This document shows, piece after piece, positions 26,006 through 34,930 of a stretch of DNA of 56,387 nt (positions are counted from its first letter, which is position 1; each line of letters begins with the position of its first letter). A program made the position numbers and the translations under genes. This DNA comes from Clostridia bacterium. Its GTDB lineage: Bacteria > Bacillota > Clostridia > Oscillospirales > Acutalibacteraceae. The DNA lies in NCBI GenBank assembly GCA_900766585.1, contig CAAFVV010000001.1:1-56387 (forward strand), in the 5' to 3' direction. The notes below the pieces were generated by a model. That model had not been told where the DNA came from. It saw only the letters and a list, made by a program, of their open reading frames with translations, and made no database searches.

Positions 26006-28849
26006 TTACCGCTCCGGATGCCCGGCGGCGTAAAGGAGCGGCCGCAGATACTGCCCCGTGTAGGAGGCGGGACAGGCGGCGACTTCCTCGGGGGTTCCGG
26101 CGGCGACGACCGTGCCGCCCTCATCGCCGCCCTCGGGACCGAGATCGACAACATAGTCGGCGGATTTGATGACGTCGAGGTTGTGCTCGATCACGACCAG
26201 TGTATTGCCCGCGTCCACCAGCTTCTGCAGGACGCCGATCAGCTGATGCACGTCGGCGGTGTGCAGTCCCGTGGTCGGCTCGTCCAAAATATACACCGTG
26301 CGGCCGGTCGCACGGCGGGACAGCTCGGTTGCGAGCTTGACCCGCTGCGCCTCGCCGCCGGACAGCGTGGTGGCGGGCTGTCCCAGCTTGACATAGCCGA
26401 GACCCACGTCCGCCAGTGTGGCAATCTTGCGGTAGATGCGGGGAATGTCGCGGAAGAAGTCGCACGCCTCCTCCACCGTCATGTCCAGCACGTCATAAAT
26501 GGATTTGCCCTTGTAATGCACCTCGAGCGTCTCGCGGTTATAGCGCTGCCCCTTGCAGACCTCGCAGGGGACATAGATGTCGGGGAGAAAATGCATCTCG
26601 ATCTTGATGATGCCGTCGCCTTGACAGGCCTCGCAGCGACCGCCCTTGACGTTGAAGGAGAAACGCCCGGGGCCGAAGCCGCGCCGCTTGGACTCCTGCG
26701 TCTGGGCAAACAGGTCGCGGATATCATTGAATACGCCGGTGTAGGTGGCGGGGTTGGAGCGCGGCGTGCGGCCGATCGGCGACTGGTCGATGCAGATGAC
26801 CTTGTCCAGAAATTCGATGCCCTCGATGGCGCGGTGTGTGCCGGGGAAGGTGTGCGCGCGATTCAGGCTGCCCGCCAGCTTCTTATAGAGGATCTCGTTG
26901 ACGAGCGTGGATTTTCCGCTGCCGGAGACACCGGTCACGCAGTTGAACACGCCGAGGCGGAAGGACACGTCAATATGCCGCAGATTGTTTTCCGAGGCAT
27001 CCAAAACGGTGAGCAGCTTGCCCGACCCCTCCCGCCGGACGGCGGGAACGGGGATGCGCCTGCGGCCGGACAGATAGTCGCCGGTCACGGAGGACTGGCA
27101 GTTAACGATGTCGGCGGCGGGACCGGAATAGACGATATTGCCGCCGTGGACACCGGCGCCGGGGCCGACATCCACGATCCAGTCCGCCGCGCGCATGGTA
27201 TCCTCGTCATGCTCGACCACGATCAGCGTGTTGCCGAGATCGCGCAGGCGCTTGAGCGAGGCGAGCAGCTTATCGTTGTCGCGCTGATGCAGACCGATGC
27301 TCGGCTCGTCGAGGATGTACAGCACACCCATCAGATAGGAGCCGATCTGTGTGGCGAGGCGAATGCGCTGGCTCTCGCCGCCCGAGAGGGTGGCGCTCGC
27401 GCGGGACAGGGTCAGATAGCCCAGACCGACGCTTTTGAGGAAACCCAGCCGCTCGCGGATCTCCTTGAGGATGCGGTCGGCGATCTGATGCTCGCGCTCC
27501 GTCAGCGTCAGGGTGTCGAGAAAAGCCAGCTCCGCCGTCACCGAAAGGCGGCAGAACTGCATGATATTCTTGCCGCCGACCGTGACGGCAAGGCTGACCG
27601 CGTTCAAGCGGTCGCCGTGGCAGTGCGGGCAGGGCGACTGGCTCATATACGTCTCCAGCTCTTCCTTCATCCAGGCGCTGTTTGTCTCCTTATAGCGGCG
27701 CTCCAGATTCGGAATGATGCCCTCAAAACGGGAGAGATATTCCCCGTGGCCGTATTCGCTCGAGCGCACGAGGCGGATACGCTCCTCGCCCGTGCCGTAC
27801 AGCAGGGCGTGATAGCCCGCTTCGGGCAGGTCGCGGATGGGCGTGTCCAGAGAAAATCCGTAATGCTCGGCAAGCCCGTCATAATACATGCGGGCAATGG
27901 ACGCCTCCGAATAGCCCCAGCCGCTCGCCTTGACAGCGCCCTCGCGGATGGACAGCGACGGATCGGGGATGATGATGGCGGGATCCATGCGCATAAGAAT
28001 ACCCAGTCCGCTGCACTCCGGGCAGGCGCCGAACGGGTTGTTGAACGAGAACAGACGCGGCGCCAGCTCCTCCACGCCGATCCCGTGCTCGGGACAGGCA
28101 TAATTCTGCGAAAAGCTCAGCTCTTTTCCGCCGATGACATCCACGGTCAGCAGTCCGCCGGACAGACCGGTTGCCGTCTCCACCGAATCCGCCAGACGGC
28201 TGCGGATATCGGGGCGGATGACCAGACGGTCCACCACGATTTCGAGCGTGTGCTTTTTATTTTTCTCCAGCGTGATCTCGTCGGAGAGATCGACGGTCTC
28301 GCCGTCGATCCGCATGCGGACGTAGCCGCTCTTGCGGGCGTGCTCCAGCTCCTTGACGTGGGTGCCCTTGCGTCCGCGCACCACGGGGGCGAGGATCTGG
28401 ATGCGCGTCCCCTCCTCCAGATCCAGTATGCGGTCGACAATCTGATCGACGGTCTGGCGGCGGATCTCCCGCCCGCAGACGGGGCAGTGGGGGATGCCGA
28501 CGCGGGCGTACAGCAGCCGCAGATAGTCGTAGATCTCCGTCACGGTGCCGACGGTGGAGCGGGGGTTTTTCGAGGTGGTCTTCTGGTCGATGGAGATGGC
28601 GGGGGACAGACCCTCGATGCTGTCTACGTCCGGCTTGTCCATCTGTCCGAGGAACATGCGGGCATATGAGGACAGGCTCTCCACATAGCGGCGCTGCCCC
28701 TCGGCGTAAATTGTATCAAAGGCGAGCGAGGATTTGCCGCTGCCGGAAAGACCGGTGAAAACGATCAGCTTGTCGCGCGGCATCTCCACATCGACGTTTT
28801 TCAGATTGTGTACCCGCGCACCGCGGACAATAAGTTTGCTTTGTGCCAT
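26006..28849 (-). CDS. uvrA: Excinuclease ABC subunit A
   Basis: The damage-sensing ATPase of nucleotide excision repair, acting with UvrB. The start at 28849 follows GGAGG; the 947-residue length is normal. It has two ABC modules: the first Walker A is GLSGSGKSS (33-41), the second GVSGSGKST, with signatures LSGGESQRIRLATQIG and LSGGEAQRVKLATELS. Zinc-finger Cys pairs (CPVCG; CEACQGDG...CEVCKG) are intact. It lies 20 bp after uvrB and is cotranscribed with it. Confidence 0.98.
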   Translation of the reverse strand: MAQSKLIVRGARVHNLKNVDVEMPRDKLIVFTGLSGSGKSSLAFDTIYAEGQRRYVESLSSYARMFLGQMDKPDVDSIEGLSPAISIDQKTTSKNPRSTVGTVTEIYDYLRLLYARVGIPHCPVCGREIRRQTVDQIVDRILDLEEGTRIQILAPVVRGRKGTHVKELEHARKSGYVRMRIDGETVDLSDEITLEKNKKHTLEIVVDRLVIRPDIRSRLADSVETATGLSGGLLTVDVIGGKELSFSQNYACPEHGIGVEELAPRLFSFNNPFGACPECSGLGILMRMDPAIIIPDPSLSIREGAVKASGWGYSEASIARMYYDGLAEHYGFSLDTPIRDLPEAGYHALLYGTGEERIRLVRSSEYGHGEYLSRFEGIIPNLERRYKETNSAWMKEELETYMSQSPCPHCHGDRLNAVSLAVTVGGKNIMQFCRLSVTAELAFLDTLTLTEREHQIADRILKEIRERLGFLKSVGLGYLTLSRASATLSGGESQRIRLATQIGSYLMGVLYILDEPSIGLHQRDNDKLLASLKRLRDLGNTLIVVEHDEDTMRAADWIVDVGPGAGVHGGNIVYSGPAADIVNCQSSVTGDYLSGRRRIPVPAVRREGSGKLLTVLDASENNLRHIDVSFRLGVFNCVTGVSGSGKSTLVNEILYKKLAGSLNRAHTFPGTHRAIEGIEFLDKVICIDQSPIGRTPRSNPATYTGVFNDIRDLFAQTQESKRRGFGPGRFSFNVKGGRCEACQGDGIIKIEMHFLPDIYVPCEVCKGQRYNRETLEVHYKGKSIYDVLDMTVEEACDFFRDIPRIYRKIATLADVGLGYVKLGQPATTLSGGEAQRVKLATELSRRATGRTVYILDEPTTGLHTADVHQLIGVLQKLVDAGNTLVVIEHNLDVIKSADYVVDLGPEGGDEGGTVVAAGTPEEVAACPASYTGQYLRPLLYAAGHPER

Positions 28850-28869
28850 GAATGGTTCCTCCGCTTTGG

Positions 28870-30834
28870 TCATTTCAGACCCTTTTTCAGCTTTTCAATG
28901 CGATCCCGCAAAAATGCGGCGTGTTCAAATTCCAACAGCTTGGCCGCCGCGCGCATCTCCTTGGTCAGCTGGTCGATCAGGCGCAGCGTATCCGCACGCG
29001 AGAGCGCTTTTTCGCTGCGCTCCGCCTTTTTGTCCCGCACGGTGATCTCCAGAATTTCGCGAACATCCTTGCGGATCGTCTGCGGGACGATTCCGTGCTC
29101 ATCATTATACCGCTTCTGTATCGTGCGGCGGCGCTCTGTCTCGGTGATGGCACGCTCCATCGAGGGGGTGACCTCATCGGCATAGAGAATGACCTCGCCG
29201 CGGGCGTTGCGCGCCGCGCGCCCGATCGTCTGGATGAGCGCGGACTCCGAGCGCAGGAAGCCCTCCTTGTCCGCATCCAGTATGGCGACGAGCGACACCT
29301 CGGGGATATCCAGACCCTCGCGCAGCAGGTTGATGCCGACTAACACGTCGAATTCGCCCAGCCGCAGGTCGCGAATGATCTCCATGCGTTCCATGGTGTC
29401 CACGTCGTGGTGCAGATACCGCACCTTGACCCCGGCGTTTTCCAGAAATCCGGTCAGATCCTCCGCCATCTTCTTGGTCAGCGTTGTGATGAGCACACGC
29501 TCCTCCCGCGCGGCGCGCAGGCGGATCTCCTCCATCAGGTCGTCAATCTGCCCCTCGATCGGGCGGACGGAGATTTCGGGATCCAAAAGTCCGGTCGGGC
29601 GGATGACCTGCTCGACGATCTGTGCGCTGCGCTCGCGCTCCCACTGCCCCGGCGTGGCGCTGACATAGATGATCTGGTTAAGCCGCTCCTCGAATTCGTC
29701 AAAAATCAGCGGGCGGTTGTCATAGGCGCTAGGCAGGCGGAAGCCGAAGTCGATAAGGCTCTTCTTGCGGGCGTGGTCGCCGGCATACATGCCCCGCACC
29801 TGCGGCAGTGTGACGTGGGATTCGTCGATGAACAGCAGAAAGTCGTCGGGGAAGTAGTCAAGCAGCGTAAACGGCGCCGAGCCGGGCGCGCGGCCGGACA
29901 GGACGGCGGAATAGTTCTCGATGCCCTTGCAGATGCCGATCTCCCGCAGCATTTCGATGTCATAGCGGGTGCGCTGCGTGATGCGCTGCGCCTCTAAGAG
30001 CTTGCCTTCGCTTTTGAATTCCTCCACGCGCCGGTCAAGCTCGGTCTCAATGCGCGAGATGGCGCTTTTCAGCTTTTCGGGCGGGATGATATAGTGCGAA
30101 GCGGGATAGATGGCGACGTGGTCCACCACCGCCTTGACCTGACCGGTCAGCACCTGAATCTCGCTGAGACGGTCGATCTCATCACCGAAAAATTCGACGC
30201 GGATGGCGGTGTCGGTGCCGTAGGACGGGTAGATCTCCACCACGTCGCCGCGTACGCGGAATTTGTTGCGGGCAAAAGCGATGTCGTTGCGCTCATACTG
30301 CAGCTCCACGAGCTTTTCCAGAAGCTCGTCCCGCGACTTGACCATGCCCGGGCGCAGAGAAATGACCATGCTGCGGTAGTCGATGGGGTCGCCGAGACTG
30401 TAAATGCAGGAGACGCTGGCGACAATGATGACGTCCCGTCGCTCCGACAGCGCCGAGGTGGCGGAGTGGCGCAGCTTGTCGATCTCGTCGTTGATCGCGG
30501 AATCCTTTTCGATATAGGTGTCGGTCGAGGGCACATACGCCTCCGGCTGATAATAGTCATAATAGGATACAAAATATTCTACCGCGTTTTCAGGGAAGAA
30601 TTCCTTAAATTCCGAGCATAGCTGCGCGGCAAGCGTCTTATTGTGCGCCAGCACAAGCGTCGGGCGGTTGACATTGGCAATTACATTCGCCATGGTGAAC
30701 GTCTTGCCCGATCCGGTGACGCCGAGCAGCGTCTGCTCACGGTCACCGCGCTCCACGCCGAGGGACAGCTTTCGTATAGCTTCCGGCTGATCGCCCGTGG
30801 GCGCATAGGGCGCGTGCAGTTTGAACTGATCCAT
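28870..30834 (-). CDS. uvrB: Excinuclease ABC subunit B
   Basis: The helicase-like damage-verifying subunit of excision repair. The 654-residue product has Walker A GVTGSGKT (38-45), the beta-hairpin YYDYYQPEAYVP that clamps DNA, helicase motifs including IDESH and QTIGRAARN, and the C-terminal UVR domain (LTKEMRAAAKLLEFEHAAFL). It is the first gene of uvrB-uvrA and is divergent from htpG. Confidence 0.98.
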   Translation of the reverse strand: MDQFKLHAPYAPTGDQPEAIRKLSLGVERGDREQTLLGVTGSGKTFTMANVIANVNRPTLVLAHNKTLAAQLCSEFKEFFPENAVEYFVSYYDYYQPEAYVPSTDTYIEKDSAINDEIDKLRHSATSALSERRDVIIVASVSCIYSLGDPIDYRSMVISLRPGMVKSRDELLEKLVELQYERNDIAFARNKFRVRGDVVEIYPSYGTDTAIRVEFFGDEIDRLSEIQVLTGQVKAVVDHVAIYPASHYIIPPEKLKSAISRIETELDRRVEEFKSEGKLLEAQRITQRTRYDIEMLREIGICKGIENYSAVLSGRAPGSAPFTLLDYFPDDFLLFIDESHVTLPQVRGMYAGDHARKKSLIDFGFRLPSAYDNRPLIFDEFEERLNQIIYVSATPGQWERERSAQIVEQVIRPTGLLDPEISVRPIEGQIDDLMEEIRLRAAREERVLITTLTKKMAEDLTGFLENAGVKVRYLHHDVDTMERMEIIRDLRLGEFDVLVGINLLREGLDIPEVSLVAILDADKEGFLRSESALIQTIGRAARNARGEVILYADEVTPSMERAITETERRRTIQKRYNDEHGIVPQTIRKDVREILEITVRDKKAERSEKALSRADTLRLIDQLTKEMRAAAKLLEFEHAAFLRDRIEKLKKGLK

Positions 30835-30886
30835 TTGACCCGACCTTTCCCGCCGTGGCGTTTGAGAAATTTATACAGGATAGTAT

Positions 30887-30942
30887 ACCACATAGTATAC
30901 CACGGCTGCGGAGAAAAGTAAAGCCAAAAAGAACATTTGTTT
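30887..30942 (-). promoter_or_regulatory. uvrB promoter with possible SOS box
   Basis: On the minus strand TTTACT and TATACT are 17 bp apart; the TATACTAT motif occurs twice in a 12-bp direct repeat (about 30872-30901). Just upstream, 30931-30942 reads on the minus strand AAACAAATGTTC, one base from the Gram-positive SOS box GAAC-N4-GTTC. LexA control of uvrBA is usual in Firmicutes but is only suggested here. Confidence 0.4.
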
Positions 30943-31024
30943 TTCTTTTGACGGATAGGCGGCGAAAAAAGTAGGCTCTGTATGCGGGCAGTGCAAACGT
31001 TAACCGAATCTTTACAATTACCCC

Positions 31025-31085
31025 TTGCTTTTTTGGACCGAACGCGCTATACTTCCTTTTAGCACTCGGTTTAACGGAGTGCTAA
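31025..31085 (+). promoter_or_regulatory. htpG promoter with perfect CIRCE operator
   Basis: TTGCTT (31025-31030) and TATACT (31048-31053) are 17 bp apart. Directly after the -10, 31059-31085 is TTAGCACTC-N9-GAGTGCTAA, the exact CIRCE consensus bound by HrcA. The operator covers the transcription start, so HrcA repression and heat induction are expected. Confidence 0.95.
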
Positions 31086-31106
31086 TCGAGGAAACGAGGG
31101 ATCTGT

Positions 31107-33002
31107 ATGGCGAAAAAGCAATTCAAGGCCGAATCCAAACGGCTGATGGATCTGATGATCCATTCGATCTATACGAATCGGGAAATATTTCTGCGTGAGC
31201 TGATCTCCAATGCGAGCGACGCGCTGGACAAGCTCTACTATCAGTCGCTGAACGACAACTGTACCGGCGTGGACCGGAGCGAGTTTGTGATTCACCTGAC
31301 CGCCGATAAGGAAAACCGCCTGCTGACGCTGACGGACAACGGCATCGGCATGACGAAGGAGGAGCTGGAGAACAACCTCGGCACAATCGCGAAGAGCGGT
31401 TCGTTTGCGTTTAAGCAGGACAATGAGGAGAAGCCGGATGTGGATATCATCGGTCAGTTCGGCGTCGGCTTCTATTCCGCGTTTATGGTCAGCGACCGCG
31501 TGACGGTGACGAGCCGCGCGTTCGGCTCGGACGAAGCGTGGTGCTGGGAGTCGTCCGGTGCGGACGGCTATACCGTTACGCCTGCTGAAAAGGCGGAGCA
31601 CGGCACCGAGATCGTGCTGCACATCAAGGAGGACACCGAGGAGGAAAAATACAGCGAATTCCTTGAGACCTACCGTCTGCGCGGCATTGTGAAGAAATAC
31701 TCTGACTATATCCGCTATCCGATCAAAATGGAGGTGGAAAAGAGCCGCCTAAAGGAGGGCTGCCCGGAGGACAAGCCCGAATACGAGACCTATACCGAGG
31801 AGGAAACGGTCAACAGCATGGTGCCGCTCTGGCGGCGCAACAAAAACGAGCTGAAGGATGAGGACTATCAGCAGTTTTATAAGGATAATTTCTTCGATTA
31901 TGAGCCGGCGCTGCGAGTCATCCACTCCGCGACCGAGGGCGCAGCGACCTATCACGCGCTGATGTTCATTCCCGCCCACGCGCCGTATGACTACTACACC
32001 CGCGACTTCCAGAAGGGGCTGCGGCTGTATGCCAACGGCGTGCTGATCATGGACAAGTGCGCGGATCTGTTGCCCGACCATTTCGGCTTTGTGCGCGGAC
32101 TGGTGGATTCGCAGGATCTGTCGCTCAACATCTCCCGCGAGATGCTGCAGCAGGATCGGCAGCTGAAGATCATCGCCGGGCGGCTGGAGAAAAAGATTGC
32201 ATCCGAGCTGACCGCGATGCTGCAAAATGACCGCGAAAACTACGAAAAAATGTGGGCGGCTTTCGGTCAGACGATGAAATTCGGCGTCTACGGCGACTAT
32301 GGTGCGCACAAGGACGAGCTGAAGGATCTTTTGCTGTTCGTCTCCTCGAAGGAGAAAAAGCCGGTCACGCTGAAGGAATACCGCGAGCGGATGCCGGAGG
32401 AGCAGAAATACATCTACTACGCCTGCGCTGAGACGGCGGACAAGGCTGCCCGCCTGCCGCAGACTGAGCCGGTGCTCGACCGCGGCTATGAGGTGCTGTA
32501 TTTCACTGACGACGTGGACGAATTTGCCATCCGCATGATGCGGGACTATGACGGCAAGGAGTTCCGCAACGTGTCGGCGGGCGATCTCGGCTTTGAGCCG
32601 GAGGAGCCGACCGAGGAGGATAAGGCCGCCGCGGAGGAGAACAAGGAGCTGTTCGCCGCGATGACCGAGGCGCTGTCCGGCAAGGTCAAGGAGGTGCGCG
32701 CCTCCAAACGGCTGCGTTCGCATCCGGTCTGCCTGTCCAGCGACGGAGAGCTGACGCTGGAGATGGAGCGGGTGCTCAACACGATGCCCGGCGACAATAA
32801 GGTCAAGGCGGAGCGGGTGCTGGAGATCAACGAGGCGCATCCGATCTTTGCCAAGCTGAAGGCGCAGTTTGCGGCGGGCGGCAAGGAGGCCGTCGCCGAC
32901 TATGCGGCGCTGCTCTACGATCAGGCGCTGCTGATGGAGGGCATGAGCGTCGAGGATCCCGTCGCCTTTGCCGAAAAGGTCTGTGCGCTGCTCGCACAGT
33001 AA
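31107..33002 (+). CDS. htpG: Molecular chaperone HtpG (Hsp90)
   Basis: A cytoplasmic ATP-dependent chaperone. The 631-residue product has the GHKL ATP-binding motifs in order: LISNASDALDKL, LTDNGIGMTKEEL and GQFGVGFYSAFM. The middle domain follows (LYANGVLIMDKC, SLNISREMLQQ), and the C-terminal dimerisation domain is complete. It is monocistronic, behind a CIRCE element and ahead of a strong bidirectional terminator. Confidence 0.98.
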   Translation: MAKKQFKAESKRLMDLMIHSIYTNREIFLRELISNASDALDKLYYQSLNDNCTGVDRSEFVIHLTADKENRLLTLTDNGIGMTKEELENNLGTIAKSGSFAFKQDNEEKPDVDIIGQFGVGFYSAFMVSDRVTVTSRAFGSDEAWCWESSGADGYTVTPAEKAEHGTEIVLHIKEDTEEEKYSEFLETYRLRGIVKKYSDYIRYPIKMEVEKSRLKEGCPEDKPEYETYTEEETVNSMVPLWRRNKNELKDEDYQQFYKDNFFDYEPALRVIHSATEGAATYHALMFIPAHAPYDYYTRDFQKGLRLYANGVLIMDKCADLLPDHFGFVRGLVDSQDLSLNISREMLQQDRQLKIIAGRLEKKIASELTAMLQNDRENYEKMWAAFGQTMKFGVYGDYGAHKDELKDLLLFVSSKEKKPVTLKEYRERMPEEQKYIYYACAETADKAARLPQTEPVLDRGYEVLYFTDDVDEFAIRMMRDYDGKEFRNVSAGDLGFEPEEPTEEDKAAAEENKELFAAMTEALSGKVKEVRASKRLRSHPVCLSSDGELTLEMERVLNTMPGDNKVKAERVLEINEAHPIFAKLKAQFAAGGKEAVADYAALLYDQALLMEGMSVEDPVAFAEKVCALLAQ

Positions 33003-33023
33003 AACCGATACGCGCAAAAAAAC

Positions 33024-33064
33024 AGCCCGCCCCGATTCCGGTTTTGGGAATCGGGGCGGGCTTT
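33024..33064. terminator. Bidirectional terminator between htpG and trpS
   Basis: A perfect 16-bp stem (33024-33039 with 33047-33062) lies between the two convergent genes. It has an A-tract before and a short T-tract after. Confidence 0.9.
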
Positions 33065-33077
33065 GCTGTGCCGCAGA

Positions 33078-34106
33078 TTATTTCACGAGCAGAAAGCCCA
33101 TGCGTTTTTTTGCTTTTTCCACCGTCCGGCGGGAGACGGCAAATGCCCGCTCGGCGCCCTCCTTCATGCGGGCGTCAAGCTGCGCCTTGTCCTTCATCAG
33201 CAGGGCATAGCGCTCCTGGATCGGCAGCAGCTCGGCGGCGACCGCCTCGCCGACGGCGGTCTTGAAGTCGCCGTAGCCGCGTCCCGCAAATTCCTGCTCG
33301 ATTTCTTCGAGCGTTTTTCCGGTGCAGGCGGCGTAGATCTCCATGAGATTGTTGACCCCGTCCTTACCCTCGGCATAGTGGACACACGCCTCGCTGTCGG
33401 TGACGGCGCGGCGGAATTTGCGCAGGATCGTGTCGCGGTCGTCGAGCAGCGAGACAAATGCGTTCTGGTTCGTGTCGGATTTCGACATTTTTTTCGTCGG
33501 ATCCTGGAGCGAGCGCACCCGCGCACCGGTCTTCATGATATACGGCTCGGGCACGGTGAACGTCTGCCCGTACAGCCCGTTGAAGCGCAGGGCGATGTCG
33601 CGCGTCAGCTCGCAGTGCTGCTTCTGATCCGCGCCGACCGGGACATATTCGGGCTGATACAGCAGAATGTCCGCCGCCATCAGCGCGGGGTAGGCGAACA
33701 GGCCGAGGTTGATATTGTCGGCGTGCTTTTGGGATTTGTCTTTAAACTGCGTCATGCGGGACAGCTCGCCGAACTGGGTGCAGCAGGCGAGCAGCCATGT
33801 CAGCTCGGTATGGGTCGGCACCTGCGACTGCACAAACAGCAGCGAGCGGTCAGGGTCAAGCCCGAGCGCCAGCAGCAGTGCAAACATTTCGCGCGTGTGG
33901 CGGCGCAGCACCTCAGGCTCCTGCCGCACGGTGATGGCGTGGAGGTCGGCGACGGCAAAAAAGCACTCGAAATCGTCCTGCATGCCGACCCAGTTGCGCA
34001 GCGCGCCGAGGTAGTTGCCGAGCGTGGGGGTGCCGGTGGGCTGAATACAGCTCAGCGCCCGCTTTTTGCGGGGCGCGGGAGCGGAGGTCTCTGTTGTGTT
34101 GTTCAT
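33078..34106 (-). CDS. trpS: Tryptophanyl-tRNA synthetase
   Basis: A class I aminoacyl-tRNA synthetase that charges tRNA-Trp. The 342-residue product shows the HIGH-equivalent in SCIQPTGTPTLGNYLGAL and the KMSKS loop (PTKKMSKSD). It is the second gene after an esterase-like gene, 9 bp apart. The leader ahead of the pair is too short for a T-box, so tRNA-sensing control is not apparent. Confidence 0.97.
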   Translation of the reverse strand: MNNTTETSAPAPRKKRALSCIQPTGTPTLGNYLGALRNWVGMQDDFECFFAVADLHAITVRQEPEVLRRHTREMFALLLALGLDPDRSLLFVQSQVPTHTELTWLLACCTQFGELSRMTQFKDKSQKHADNINLGLFAYPALMAADILLYQPEYVPVGADQKQHCELTRDIALRFNGLYGQTFTVPEPYIMKTGARVRSLQDPTKKMSKSDTNQNAFVSLLDDRDTILRKFRRAVTDSEACVHYAEGKDGVNNLMEIYAACTGKTLEEIEQEFAGRGYGDFKTAVGEAVAAELLPIQERYALLMKDKAQLDARMKEGAERAFAVSRRTVEKAKKRMGFLLVK

Positions 34107-34115
34107 CGGGTCAGT

Positions 34116-34766
34116 TCATCCTTTCCTTGTCTGCGCCGCAAGCCACGGCAGCAGATCGGTGCGGGCATAGGTCTCTGTCCAGCAGTCGTGTCCCACGCCG
34201 GGCAGCAGCGTCAGCGACGCGTGTCCGCCTGCGGCGTTGACTGCCTGCACCATCAGTAGTGAGTAATCCGGCGGCACGGACGGATCGTTGTCGCCGTGGA
34301 ACGCGCGGATCGGCAGCTCCTTAAGCCGCGGCGCACACCAGCTCATGCCGCCGCCGCACAGCGGAGCCAGAGCGGAAAACAGCGTGGGGTAGGCGATGGC
34401 GAGCGCCCATGCGCCGAAGCCGCCCATGCTGATGCCGGTGAGGCTGACGCGATCGGGATCCACCGGGAAGCGGGTGGTCACCTCGTCGATCAATTCCTTC
34501 AGCTCGTGCGTCTGGGTGTACCACACATCGTCGGCAGCACACTGCGGCGCAAGCACGATCGCCCGCACGGGGGCGTTTTCCGCCATGAGCTTCGGCGGAC
34601 CGTGACGCCGCACAGCCTCCGGGTTGTCGCCGCGTTCGCCGGCGCCGTGCAGAAAGACGATCAGCGGCAGCCGCTCGTCCGGGCGGATATCCTCCGGCAG
34701 ATCGAGCAGATAATGAAAGGTTGTCGGGCGTGTGTTTCGGGTTGAAAAGGTCAGTATTTGTTCCAT
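34116..34766 (-). CDS. Alpha/beta-hydrolase (esterase, polyhydroxybutyrate-depolymerase-like)
   Basis: A 216-residue serine hydrolase. The oxyanion region is LPLIVFLHGAGERGDN, the nucleophile Ser lies in GISMGGFG, the acid is probably Asp in FHGDNDPSVP, and the His in GVGHDCW completes the triad. There is no signal peptide, so it is cytoplasmic. The substrate is unknown: this family includes carboxylesterases and predicted phospholipases. It is the promoter-proximal gene of an operon with trpS, a pairing whose reason is not evident. Confidence 0.85.
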   Translation of the reverse strand: MEQILTFSTRNTRPTTFHYLLDLPEDIRPDERLPLIVFLHGAGERGDNPEAVRRHGPPKLMAENAPVRAIVLAPQCAADDVWYTQTHELKELIDEVTTRFPVDPDRVSLTGISMGGFGAWALAIAYPTLFSALAPLCGGGMSWCAPRLKELPIRAFHGDNDPSVPPDYSLLMVQAVNAAGGHASLTLLPGVGHDCWTETYARTDLLPWLAAQTRKG

Positions 34767-34836
34767 ATGCGGTCACCTCGGCAGAATGAGAGTAAAAAAC
34801 ACGGGAATTTTCTGTTTTTTGCGTGGTCTACTTTCT

Positions 34837-34881
34837 ATTTTAACACACATGATTGACATTTTCAAGAAAAATGAGTAAAAT
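34837..34881. promoter_or_regulatory. Overlapping divergent promoters (esterase-trpS and gltX)
   Basis: Plus strand: TTGACA (34853-34858) and TAAAAT (34876-34881), spacer 17. Minus strand: TTGAAA (34865-34860) and TAAAAT (34842-34837), spacer 17. The two -35 boxes are next to each other, so polymerases would compete for the site. Confidence 0.7.
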
Positions 34882-34930
34882 AAAAGATGATACCCTGAAT
34901 TGACTGCCCCAAACGGGAGGAGACGGAAAA

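Noticed and set aside
26006..28669. 891-codon open frame on the plus strand opposite uvrA
   Set aside because: It is a by-product of GC-rich coding on the other strand; the product has no domain pattern, while uvrA is complete on the minus strand.
34767..34930. T-box or other riboswitch ahead of gltX or esterase-trpS
   Set aside because: Leaders are only about 50-75 nt after the promoters, too short, and no T-box sequence is present.
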